Origin: Diplosphaera chodatii
Taxonomy: Eukaryota; Chlorophyta; Trebouxiophyceae; Prasiolales; Stichococcaceae
Assembly: GCA_032358165.1 (NCBI GenBank)
Contig: JAALGY010000043.1
Span: forward strand, 186,001-250,000
Direction of reading: 5' to 3'
DNA length: 64,000 nucleotides
The notes below the pieces were generated by a model that searched no databases, was not told the origin of the DNA, and saw only the letters and a list, made by a program, of their open reading frames with translations. The number at the start of each line of letters is the position of its first letter. The first letter of the stretch is position 1. Shown piece after piece: positions 50,820 through 62,700 of the stretch. The position numbers and the translations under genes are program-made.

Positions 50820-52116
50820 TCACTGCCAATGCTGCTCAAGTTCCGTCAGGAAGGGCTGGATGGCCTTGCGGGCAGACTTCTTGACACGGTCGGGGAAGAG
50901 GGTCCCCTGCAGTCATATCAGCACTAAGCCTCAGCACGTCAAGCATGAGCCCTCATCGCCTCTGGTGATGCGCAGTTGCTTTCGTGCCCCTGTACCAGGT
51001 ACTCCTCCTGGAGCGGGGGACCTGTGGCTTACGGTGGACACACCTGCAGGTGGTCGTATTCGTGCTGAAATATCCTGGCTGTCCAGTCGGTGTACGTGCG
51101 CTGTATCCGTTCACCGTTCACATCCTGCGCCTCGACCTTGATGTTGATATGCCTCTGCAACAGGGTAGGCATCAGATCAGGAATGCCCCCTGCAAACATC
51201 GTGGGCATGCCATGCAATATACTCAGCAGTAATGCCACTATAGGATGCTGGCCATGGCACGCGCCTCAACATCTGCCAGAATGAGCTCGCTGCTGTTGAG
51301 CTTCAGGAAGGAGAGGCAGCCCTCCTCGCCGAGCTCCTGCTTCCGGCTGGCGCTGATGATGCGCGGGTTGGCCAGCACCAGCTCCTCGCCCTCTCCGCGC
51401 TCGCCGGCGGGGTTAAACACCATCAAACGGACATTGATGCCGATCTGCGGAGCCGCCAGCCCCACGCCATCATCCCTGCCGGCACCGCAGTGGATGCATC
51501 AAGTTGGCGGGGCCATAATGTTGGACTCTGGGCTCCCTTTCAGTGGGTAAGCACTCACATGCTTGAACTGAAAATACAACGCTCACCTGTACATCACATC
51601 AAACATGGCGTCCGTCAGCTGCCGCAGCTCTGCCCCAAACACGCCGATTGGCGCATTGGGGGCGCGCAGCTTCGGGTGCGGGTACTGCAGCACGGTCAAC
51701 GGGCTGGTCCAGGACAGTTGGGTCACTGCGGTCACATCCAAGTGTGGCTTGGTCGGCTCGGGCTCGTAAGTGCTCGTTATTGTCAGCGGTTGTCAGCTCC
51801 CTTGCGTACGCGGTGCACGCATGCTGTCACTCATGCTGGACGCACCTTCAGGCAACTCTGGCTCCTGTTCTACAGCAGTGTCCTCTTCTCTCAGCTCCTT
51901 CAGCTGCTGCGCGAGGGACGACCGCCTGGCTCTGCAAACTTGGGTGTCAGCCCGCCGAGTGCTGCCGCGCTGTCTGCGCTGGTGCTGGCAAGGACGCTGC
52001 ATGGTGCTGGAGTGGGCGCTGGGATCGAATTGCTGCAGCTGAGGAAACTGCAGTTGCAACACCCTGGTCAAACTCATCATTTGCACCTCGCCTGAGCATG
52101 TTGCAGCATTGAACAT
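50820..52116 (-). CDS. PDF: Peptide deformylase, organelle-type
   Basis: This metal-dependent enzyme removes the formyl group from N-terminal methionine of proteins made in plastids or mitochondria. Exons 52116-51846, 51725-51587, 51475-51265, 51154-51044 and 50906-50820 give 272 aa. The first about 95 residues (Gln/Arg/Ser-rich, then acidic LKELREEDTAVEQEPELPE) form a presequence. The catalytic domain follows: LTVLQYPHPKLRAPN, motif I GVGLAAPQIG, motif II EEGCLSF (metal Cys), motif III QHEYDHL (the two metal His and catalytic Glu). It is closest to plant PDF1B by the ARIFQHEYDHL segment. The third intron has a GC donor (GAG|GCGCGT at 51264), the only frame-consistent choice. Start ATG 52116 or 52080. 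Confidence 0.94.
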
Positions 52117-52913
52117 GGCCGCTGTAGACAGGAGGCGGCAGCTGCTCTGCGCCTAGCAAGCTGGGCAGGACCAAAGGCAGCGTTGCCAGACAGTACTCTG
52201 AAGGTGTTCAAGCTCACGAGCGAACCGACAATCCGGGGTAGTGACCCTTTTGCAAACGCCAGCCAAGTCAGCACGCAATATATTGCGCGGGAAGCCACCT
52301 GCTTTTCCAGCGGGCCAAGGGGCTCGACAAAGCGCAAATGGCTGTGGGACACTCATTTTGGATGACTAATGTCAGGGTTTGGTCCATTGGCGCAGTGAAG
52401 ACGAGGAGCGACCACAAGTTGCGCACAACTCCTGTTTCCGCGTCGTTACCCAAGGCCAATCAGTGGCGGCTGAACTGCGCCGCTTGTATTGTGGACGCAG
52501 GGGTCCCTCCCCGCGCCTCGCTTCTAGCCCGCTCAACGCACCAGGTATTGCGTTGTGACAATACTCACCGCGTGAAGGCGGCGGCAGCTGTGTGCCGCGC
52601 CCCTGCGCTGCGTCCACCACCCGTATCAGTTTTGCTGCATGTCACAGTGGCCAGTGCTGCCAGGTTCTGACGGCGCCGTCTGCTTCTCGCGCAGGCAATT
52701 TTTCTGAGCTGCAATAGTCACCACACAACCCCGCCGCCGTCCTTCAGCCGGCTCGCCGGTGCGCCCTGCCCACACCAAACTGCTCCACATGCTTACATGC
52801 TGCTCTGTGCGGCGGCGCCCCGCTGCTGCCCTGCCGCAATACGGACGCGTGCCGCCCGGCCTTCAAACGATGGCGCACCAAAGCTCACGGCCTTCGCTTG
52901 CTTGGCTGCAGGT
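52117..52913. other. Bidirectional promoter region, deformylase / eEF3
   Basis: About 800 bp. The eEF3 start codon lies two bases after a good acceptor (GGCTGCAG ending at 52911), so a 5' leader intron is likely, with its exon somewhere in 52680-52880. No other feature. Confidence 0.45.
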
Positions 52914-55900
52914 ATGGACGCCACGCTGCAGAAGTTCCTGACGTCTGACAGCGCAGACGCGGCAGACGCTCAGGATGCGGCGAAGTCGCTCCTGGAGGCA
53001 TCCACCCCGGCTGAGCGCTGTGCTCAGGTGCGTCTTGTGCCCTTTGATGGTGCAAGTGTCGAGCCCGCTGGGCTTCAGGCTGCCGTTGGATGTCCAATGG
53101 GCACCGCGTCGACGTCCTTGGTGCGTCACTCTGCAGCTGGCCGGCACGATGGACGCTGTGAAGGAGGCCCTGGGGGACGCCAAGTCCCCCGCCAAGCGCG
53201 AGAACAGCCTGCACCTCATCACCGCCCTGTTCAACGCCAGCCCGGTCGCCGTCGAGCCCTTCGCTGTGCCACTGCTGCCTCTCATCCTGGAGCGCTGCTC
53301 TGACAAGGTGTGCACCTTGCGCTGCCGGACCGCTTGTGCAGGGACTTCATGCAAATGGTCATCACCGCCAGCCTGCTTAAGCATGCAGTGCGCTGCCACA
53401 GGCTGCCATCGCCTAGATCATCATACCATCAGCTCGTCCTGAGTCGTTCGGATCACATGTGCAGGTTGCCCCTGTGCGGACCGCAGCAGAGGCCGCTGGC
53501 AACGCCCTGGTGGCCTCGCTGTCGCCCTTCGCGATCGACATGATCCTGCCGGTGCTGCTCGAGTCGCTGGACCTGAAGGTCCTGTGGCAGTCCAAGGTCG
53601 CCGCAATGTCGCTCCTGGTCGCGCTGTCCAAGCAGGCGCCCGAGGCCGTCAAGCTCAACCTTCCGACCATCGTCCCGGTGCTGTCGTACTGCATCGCCGA
53701 CGCCAAGCGCCAGGTCAAGGTGCGCAACGCTGACGGTCATCCCTTTCGCCCTGATGCTTTCGTGCATGTGGTGCACCTGAGCCTTGAATAGTTTTGAGCA
53801 TGCTGTCATACGAATGCTTTGTGTCGTGGCCTGTTGCTGACCTTGCCCGCTTGGTTTGTAGGAAGCTGCCATCAGCTCGATGAGCATTGTGTGCGCATCG
53901 GTCGGCAACCGTGATGTTGGTGCGTTGCCTGACACATGACATTTTGGGTCCTCGTGCTGCCGATCTTTTGTGAAATCACCTCCATCTGTTGTTGTGGCCT
54001 GCATCAGCCCAATTGCGAGCATTGACAGGCGTGTGAACTTCCTCACAGACCCCTTCATCCCGGCGCTCATCAGCTGCATTGCCCGCCCGGCTGAGGTGCC
54101 GGACTGCGTCCACAAGCTGTCTGCGACCACTTTCGTCCAGGTATGTTGGTTCTTCAAAGTCAGTCCTATTGCTCAACAGTCCTGCGGCTCGATGCCTGCA
54201 GGGTGAGGTCAACAGTGTGGGTGGCCTTGGTGCCAATAGATGGTCTGTATACCATCTGGCTCAGACAGAGTGTCAATGTCCCACAGTACTGCATCACTGT
54301 GTCATAGCTGACATCGCACTGTCATGCTTTCTGCAGACTGTGGAGGCGCCGACGCTGTCACTGCTGGTGCCGCTGCTGGTGCGCGGCCTGGCTGAGCGCG
54401 CGACGGCCATCCGCCGCAAGACCGCCGTCATCATCGACAACATGGCCAAGCTGGTGGACTCCCCGCACGACGCCGCCGTGTTCCTGCCCCGCCTGCTGCC
54501 CGGCCTCAAGAACATGAGCAACGAGACGGCCGACCCCGAGGCCCGCGGCGTTGCCGAGCGCGCCCACAAGACCATGGTCCGCATCGGCGCCGAGGGCGAG
54601 GTGTCCGCCCCGCAGCTGGCCACCCTCAAGGTGTGTGCATATTTGAATCACTTTTCAAAAAGGCATGTTCTGTGATGCAGCTCAACATCATGACGTTTTC
54701 AGCATGTCTGCTCACTGCCTGCACTACTACTTCCCTTGGCACCCCCACCACACCTGTACCAACCTCGTAAATCATATGCACATGTGTCACTGGCTCCTGT
54801 TGAAGCTTTCAAGAACATTTTGCTTCATTGCTGTCAAACAGGAGGTGGAGACGACGCTGGCTGAGGTCGTGCGCGACAACAGCACAGTGGGCTCTGTGCA
54901 CGAGTCTGTGCTGACATACGCGTCCGGCCTGGCCACCCACCTGATCAACGCGCGGGACTTTGCACCAGACACCTGGAAGAAGCAGGTGATCATCTGCCCT
55001 GGCTTGAGTCGTTGCTGGTGCCAAGCGCATCATTATATGCGATGTGGCATGGTGTGCAACATTCATGCTGGTCAGCTATGCACAATCTGCACAGGTTGGA
55101 GCATCTGTGTGGCGCCTAAGACTTGCCAGCAATGCCCGCGCAGGTGGTGCAGCCATACCTGGGTGAGCTCATCCCCCAGGCCGAGCTGGAGAAGGTGAAC
55201 GAGGTGTTCCTGCAGCGCTGCCTGAAGGAGATCGCCGCCAAGGAGAAGGAGGACCTGGAGGAGAACGAGGGCGAGGACCTGTGCAACTGCGAGTTCAGCC
55301 TTGCCTACGGTACAGTACTGCAGTCTTTATGCTGCACTGCTGCCTCGTCATCTGTGCAGCTAACAACATTGCCTGTCTTTGGCGACTACTGCACAGTCTG
55401 ATGCTGCATGCACACAGCATGCTCATCCGCATGCACACAGCATGCTCATCCGCATGCTACACCTGTGACAGGTGGCAAGATCCTGCTGTCCAACACGCGG
55501 CTGTGGCTGAAGCGCGGGCGCCGCTACGGCCTGTGCGGCCCCAACGGCTCTGGCAAGGTGTGCGCAGCACTTTGATACCTGGGCAACCTGCGCCTTGCGC
55601 TCCTGAATGCTCCTGGGCCATCATCAGGAGTCTCACCAGCCATGTATTGGCTGCCTCATCTCCTGACTCCTGCCACTGCAGTCCACCCTGATGCGCGCCA
55701 TCGCCAGCGGCCAGCTGGACGGCTTCCCGCCAAAGGACGAGCTGCGCACCGTGTACGTGGAGCACGACATCGACGCCTCGGAGGCGGACACCCCAGTGGT
55801 CGAGTTTGTGTACGCCGACCCCGTGCTGCAGGGTAGGTCCATGTGCCCCCAGTGCAGTCTGTGGCTCTTGTTCATGCCACAGCTTTGACCCTGCAAGCAA

Positions 55901-58900
55901 TAGTCCTGGGTTACATTGGCATGCTGACCCGCCTTCCCCTTGCCGCACAGATGCCAGCCACCCGGCGCACAGCAAGGTCGAGGACGTGCTGACCAGCGTC
56001 GGCTTCACGGCAGAGATGCAGCAGGCGCCGGTCGCCTCCCTGTCTGGCGGCTGGAAGATGAAGCTGGCCATTGGTGCGTTGCCCGCCACCATGCAGCTGC
56101 CTGCTGCACTGCGAGTCTCTGAGACTGTATCAGTAACCTTCAGCATGAGCTCGTCTCACCTTGTTCCCTTTCTGCTTGCAGCGCGCGCCATGCTGATGGA
56201 TGCAGACATCATGCTCCTGGACGAGCCGACCAACCATCTGGACGTCAACAACGTCGCGTGGCTGCAGGACTACCTGGTGTCGCTCACACACGTGACCACC
56301 ATGGTCGTGTCTCACGACTCCGGCTTCCTGGACACCGTGTGCACAGACATCATCCACTACGAGGACTGCAAGCTCAAGCGCTACAGGGTGCGTGGCGCTT
56401 TAACCACTGGCTGACACCTCAGCTGTGCACTCCTGCTGCTGAGCTGTTCCACCCTCATCTCGTGCTAACACTTCCCCAACTCGGAACTTGAGGTTGCACA
56501 ACAGGTGTCGAGCCATTGTACTGATGGTGCATTGCAGGGCAACCTGTCGGTCTTCGTGGAGAAGAAGCCAGAGGCCAAGGCGTACTACGACCTGAAGGAG
56601 GCGTCCATCAAGTTCACGCTGCCAGAGCCCGGCTTCCTGGAGGGCGTCAAGTCCAAGGACCGCGCCATCCTCAAGATGCACTCCGTGGGCTACACGTGCG
56701 CCCCTTGGAATCTCCTCACCAACCGTCTGCATGGCCTCACCAACCGTGGGCCTGCACAGTGTTGCACCCTTCTGCTTGGCATCGCAATTTACAGTACTCA
56801 GCTAACCAGGCGATCCATTCCAGTCGAACTGAAGGGTTTTGCTGTGCCAATTGCAGGTACCCCAACACTGAGCGGGCAATTGTGACGGGCGTGACGCTGC
56901 AGGCCAGCCTCAACTCCCGCGTGGCCATGGTCGGCCCCAATGGCGCTGGCAAGTCCACCGTCGTCAAGCTGCTGACCGGTGCGACCCCCCACTGGCCATG
57001 CCCTTCTGTCGCTTGAGTGTCACAACCGGCACGTGGTGCACAGGTCCGCACTGATGCATGTTCTCACCCACTGACAACTTCACTTCTTGCTGGCTTAGTC
57101 CTGGTCCTAAGTCTGTTGGCTTCCATATTGCAGGCGAGATGGAGCCTGTGGAGGGCGTGGTGTGGCGCCACCCCAACCTGCGGGTCGCCTACGTGGCGCA
57201 GCATGCGTTCCACCACATTGAGCAGCACCTTGATAAGACGCCCAACCAGGTGTGTTTTGCTGGAGTGTATTTTAGCATATAAGATGCCTATGTGAACGGC
57301 TGATGCCTACACTGCATGATGCCCAGAGCTCATGTGTGCTGTTGCATCTGAAGGGTTCATGTTCACAGCTTGTAAGCTTTACGACTCACGTGTGCTTTGT
57401 TTCCTCCTGCAGTACATCCAGTGGCGGTATGCCATTGGTGAGGACCGCGAGGCGCTGACCAAGGTCAACCGCAAGACCACAGAGGAGGACCAGAAGAGCA
57501 TGGACGCCGTGCATGGTGAGCTTGTGCCACAGTGCATGGATGTGCCACATCTCCTGAGGATCACCTCAGTATTGTGATAACAGTCACATCCTGAAGGCTT
57601 CATGTGAGACTTGACTGTGTTTCTACGCTGCAGTCTTTGATGGCGAGAAGCGGAAGATCGAGAAGCTCATGTCCCGGCGCAAGCTCAAGCGTGGATGTGA
57701 GTATGATCTGCTGTTTGGTGTCGTGCCAATGTGTTTCAAGGCTGGCACACAAGTCCTGCACAGTGAAGGTCACTTGAGCGTCACTCGACTCATGTTTGCA
57801 TCCGTCCATCTGCAGACGAGTACGAGGTGCAGTTTGTCGGCCTCCACCCCGAGAAGAACATGTGGATCACCCGTGACAAGTGAGTGCACTTTGTGTGCAT
57901 CTGGGATCATGTAGCCAGGCAATCGGCGGTTCATACCTCTGCTCTTTGTAGATATTGACTGTTGCCCCTCTGTCTTGCTGAACAGGCTGATCGAGATCGG
58001 CTTTGAGAAGCTGGTGGTGGCCATGGATGCCAAGGAGGCAGCTGCCATGGTGCGTCGCCTTCCTGCTTCCGCCAGCTCGCCATGCATGCTTCGTCAGTAT
58101 GCCTTGTCGGCTGACAGACACCTTTTCTGCCGTTGGGCTGCTACTCCGAATGGCTGACGAACATGCTGGCTCGTGTTGCAGGGTCTGTACCAGCGGCCAT
58201 TGACGGCCGCCAACATCGAGAAGCACCTGGGCGCCCTCGGCCTTGAGGCCGAGTTCGCCACCCACAGCATGATCCGCGGCCTGTCTGGTGGCCAGAAGGT
58301 CAAGCTCGTGCTTGCAGCTGCCTCGTGGCAGGTGGGTCATGTTCAGGATGCTACTGAGTGCATCGCATGTGCTCATTGGCGCTGCTTTTGTGAACATATG
58401 GTCATGTTGATGGTGGTGATGACTGTTTTGCTAAACCCTCTGCTGTTGCACCTGCAGAACCCCCACATGGTGGTGCTGGATGAGCCGTCCAACTACCTGG
58501 ACCGCGAGTCGCTGGGCGCCCTCAGCACCGCCCTCAGCGAGTTCGGCGGCGGCGTCGTTGTCATCTCCCACAGCAAGGGTGAGCGTGCTTCTTTCAAGGG
58601 ATGCTCGACCTTGATATGTGTCACCACTACAAAGGCACCCCAGACATCTTCCCTGTCTCTATATCTGTCACTGGACTTCTTTCGCTTGGAAAGCTGATGG
58701 CAACCCCCCTGTTTTTGCAGAGTTCTGCGACGCGCTGTGCACGGAGACGTGGAAGGTGGGCGGCGGCAAGCTGGAGGTCATTGGTGGCAATGTCCCGGCT
58801 GCCAAGGAGGCTGTGCAGTTCATCCAGCAGGACGAGATGGTGGATGCCTTCGGTGAGCTCCCCCTACATTGCAGTGGAATGTGCCAGGCGTGATCTGCAT

Positions 58901-59130
58901 TACAGCTTGATGCCCCAGCAATGCATTGAGGGACTACCTATCGCTGTCAACGTGTGCTGGGTGTGCTGGGAGTTATCTGAATGTGAATCATGTGCTTTGC
59001 AGGCAACGTCACCAAGGTCAAGCAACAAAAGAAGACGCTGTCCAACAAGGAGAAGAAGAAGAAGGAGCGCCTGCGGGCGGCCAAGATCAAGGCTGGCGAG
59101 CCTGTGAGCGATGAGGAGGAGGACTGGTGA
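52914..59130 (+). CDS. EEF3: Translation elongation factor 3 (eEF3, ABCF)
   Basis: This ribosome-associated ATPase promotes E-site tRNA release and late translocation in fungi. Twenty-three exons (52914-53027, 53137-53307, 53465-53719, 53862-53919, 54049-54140, 54337-54630, 54842-54985, 55144-55309, 55472-55557, 55682-55832, 55951-56073, 56182-56387, 56538-56695, 56857-56978, 57134-57249, 57413-57515, 57634-57696, 57816-57879, 57986-58049, 58182-58331, 58458-58578, 58721-58852, 59003-59130) give 1026 aa (yeast 1044). Order: HEAT repeats, a four-helix region, ABC1 (Walker A GPNGSGKST, signature LSGGWKMKL, Walker [13 protein letters not shown]), ABC2 ([29 protein letters not shown]) and a Lys-rich acidic-ended tail. 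A chromodomain-type insertion ([17 protein letters not shown]) sits inside ABC2, which distinguishes eEF3 from other ABCF proteins such as GCN20. Both ATPase sites look intact. Confidence 0.95.
55406..55457. repeat. 23-bp tandem repeat in an eEF3 intron
   Basis: GCATGCACACAGCATGCTCATCC units run at 55406-55428 and 55429-55451, identical, followed by a partial third copy (GCATGC). It lies in the intron between 55309 and 55472, close to the acceptor, and may vary in copy number between strains. Confidence 0.85.
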
Positions 59131-59749
59131 TCTACCAACTTTGGTAGACAGGCCGCAGGCGAGCGCGTGAGAGACTGGAGAGGATCACGTTTGTGATATG
59201 GTCTTGGACCACCAAATCAAATGAGTCGAACTGCCACATGGCTGCTGGGCACCAATGCACACTGTCAGAAGCTAAAGAACCCCTTGGTGTGAGCCTGGCA
59301 ATTCTTTGGGGCCAGTATTGAGTGGTGTAGGGTGTCTCAATTACCATCAGGTTGGCTTGGTCATGCTGTAGATGTGATTTCCGTATAGTAGTCCAGGGGT
59401 TACGATTGCATTTTGGGGCACCGCCAAGTAGGCTAGCAATCTGTTGCCTTAGGGCCTGTTGTGTTCAATCGTACATTCAGGAATTGTAAACCAGGAGTGC
59501 TTTCTACGTCTAGCCTTCGAGCTCTCAAAATGCAACTCACCGATGCAACTCAGCAAGCAGCACAGCATGTACAGGCTCAACCGCTTGCCTTGTGTGCCTC
59601 CACTGCCACCACACTCAACAAACCCGACCTGCTCAACGTGTGCGGTGTGCCTTGCATTCTGGCTTCTAAGCAGCTACACAAGGCTGCAAGCAAGCTCGTT
59701 GTCTTGTTTCTAGCTCATGAAGAGCGCGACACTCAGCAACCACAGACAC
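59131..59749. other. Tail-to-tail 3' regions, eEF3 / NCAPD3
   Basis: About 620 bp. A plus-strand TGTAA at 59485-59489 is a candidate eEF3 polyadenylation signal about 355 bp after the stop. A short plus-strand frame through 59460-59800 has no motif. Confidence 0.4.
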
Positions 59750-62700
59750 TCAAGCTGCCCTGCCCCTCTTCTTGCCCCTCGCCGACGCCCGCCGACCCCT
59801 GACCGTCTTGTCAGCTGGCCTTCCAGCAGCCTCGAGTGGTGACACTCGAACTTCGAGTGGTGACGTCGCCGCTGCCGTGGGGCAGGAGGCTGCGGCCTGG
59901 GGACTCAGGCGCCACGGCGGGTGCTGCTTCGGGGGCTGCACCACAACAGGGTTGCCATCTCCTGGTTCATCGGCTGCAGCAGCATCAGCAACAGGCACGC
60001 CCGCCCGCAGCCTGGGGCCCTGGCGCAGCCGCGGCACAGAGGCCAGCGGGCTGTCGGTGCGGCCGAAGCGGCTGCTGCCGAGGGCTGCGGCGCTGCCGCT
60101 GCTGGGCGTGTCGAGGGACCCCCGCGCCGCAGGCGTCTGCAGGCCCTGCAGCCTGGGGCCACTGCAGCAGCAGACAGGAGCCGTGTTCAGCAGCCACGCA
60201 GACCCCGCGCTGCCAAGCACTGGCTGCGAGATCAGGAACCTGCTTGGCGCCAGAGGGCGCATGGCTGGAATTCCAGTTTGTTGAGGCACAGCAGAGGCGC
60301 TTAGCAGGCGTCGTGCATACAGACGGCCGCCGTCCGGGCCACCTTCGGGGCGTGGCCGCGTGTGGCGTGAGGCGGCTGCGCTCATGCAGCTGCAGCCGCT
60401 GCGCGCTGCCCGGACCGTCCCCGTGCAGCGCGTCCGCCGCGGCCGGAGCGTCCAGCAGCCCGATGACGCCTTGCAATGGTCATGCAGAGAGTGATTTGGT
60501 GCGTCTGCAGCATGTGCTCGAAACGAGCGAGTCACAGTGCAGGCTATGCCCTCGGGTGTGGGCCTCGGCACAGCGCCTTGCCTGCAGCCTCGATGTGCGG
60601 TGTGATCAACCATGCGCATGTCCATGTCAGATCGCTCCATGTCAGCACCTGGCGTGCTGTGGGCGGGGCGCAGCGCCGTGGCGGGCCCCCCCCTGCACCA
60701 GGCGGCGGGCCCGCCGCGAGCGGAGGCGCCCGCAGCCCGCCGCTCCGCCGCCGCCTGCCGGATGTCGTACAGCAGCTCCTTGGCCGTCTGCGGGTCGGCC
60801 GCCAGGATCTCCTCCACCTGCTCGGAGTTCACGTGAATGCCTCAACATGCGAGACAACAGCCATGCCGGCTCACTTGCAGTGCATTGCACTGGCCTGACA
60901 CAGCTTCAACGAGCAACCGAGGTGTATGCCATTGCACGGTGATGAGCCCCTTGTCATGCACGACAAGGCAGGGCAGTTGGTGTTCACTGCCCACCTCGTG
61001 CTTGTAGTCGGACAGCAGCGCCGCGAGCGCCAGCATGAGGTCGCCCAGCGCCGGGTGGCGCGCTGCTTCCAGCTGCCGCTTGAGCTGCAGCGCGACGGGC
61101 ACCACCACTGCCACCAGGTGCTTCCGCATCATGGAGCTCACCACGCGGCCGTGGGCGACGCCGACCGCCGCCGCCGCGTCGCTGGGGTCGTCTGCAGCGG
61201 CGGCGGCGCCCCTGGCGCCGCTCACCTGCGTCCCGACATGCGGGGAGCTTGTGCAAGATCTCCCTTCGACGTTAAGCAGCCGACGACGCAACTGTGGCTG
61301 CAGTGGTGTCACGAGGCAAAGTAGCAAGGTGTACACTGGTCCCCATCGTACTGAACGCTCTGCCGCCATCTGCAACTGAGTATTTGACGCCGGGGACGGG
61401 CGACCCCAGATGTGCAAGTCTGTACCTTGATGTGGTCGGATGTCAGGATGCGCAGCGCGTCGGCCAGCACCTCGCCGCAGGTGGCCAGCGCGAGCGTCTC
61501 GTCCGCGATGCCGCCCAGCACGTCGCTGCTCAGCCGGGCCGCCGTCCCGAACTTGTGCTCCGGGCTCATGCGGCGCAGCATGGCGCTGCACGGCAGGGCA
61601 CCACAGCTGGGGGGCATGCGCGCATCTCAGAGCTGCACATCCTGCAGTGCCCTCCGTCACGGACAGATTGCTCTCGACATGAGCCACTCCTGGCAGCCTG
61701 CCATCCGACCCTACTTGCGGTGGGGCAATACTGCAGTGTGGTGCTCAGGCAGGCAGAGCTGAAACATGCAGGGCTGCTGACATCCAACGCCGGTCATGGT
61801 CATGAGCAACGTTATCGTTTCGGTTGTGCCACAGACTCGTACGTGTAGATGACATCCCGCTTCGCCCTGGCTGCCGGCGATGGCCCGGCTATAGGCGCCA
61901 CGTCCTCCGTGAGCATGTCCACTGGGCCGGCAGACTCTCCGAGGTGCTGGCTGGCGCCGGCGGCAACCCCCTCGCGGCAGCGGTTCAGCGAGAACACCAC
62001 CTCCACGAAGCTGTTGTACGCCAGCAGCGGCGCCTGAACTTGACCACACGCTCGTTGGACAGCTCTCACACCCGACATGATGGGTGCACAACGGTTGGTA
62101 CATCCCTGCAACACATGTGCCTGATCATACAAATCCCAAAGGAGGCATCGCATGCGCATACAGGGTTGATCATCCTGCATGGTACGCCCAGGCGCTGTGT
62201 TTGGGGCTTGGAGGCCTCTCGAAGCAAGAGTATCCTTCTTCGTGTTGCACAGCTGAACGCGTGCCTTGGCGGCGAGCGTGGCGTCGAGCAGGTACTCGGC
62301 GAGGCGGCGGATGCGCGGCGAGTCGTCCACCAGCGCCAGCAGGAAGCGGTGGAACAGCGCGCCCCGCCACTTCACAAAGTCCTGCAGTGGGGCACCAAGC
62401 GCAGGGCTTGGATGACAAGTGAGCATCGCCCAGCAGCTGGCCGTTGGTGTTTGACTGACAGAACCGTACCTCGCCCTCGTCAGCTCTTCACACACACAAC
62501 ACAGGTGCAGGGCTCCTGAAAGACTGGATAAGAAAAACGAGGGCCACCTTCTGCAGGAGGTGTGCCAGCAGCGCGAGCGCCTGGCAGCGCACCAGCTCGT
62601 GCTCGTCGCCCAGGCACGCACCCAGCCGCGGCACGTGCGCATCAACTAGCCCTGCAGCAGTGGGCAAGACCACGTGTGTGGCACATTGTGTGTAGTATGA

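Noticed and set aside
59985..60476. Alternative reading frame for the NCAPD3 C-terminus
   Set aside because: It joins in phase to the exon ending at 60649 but ends within Gln/Ala/Arg-rich filler. The other frame stays open to 59750 with a basic tail and better codon pattern. The choice is not final.
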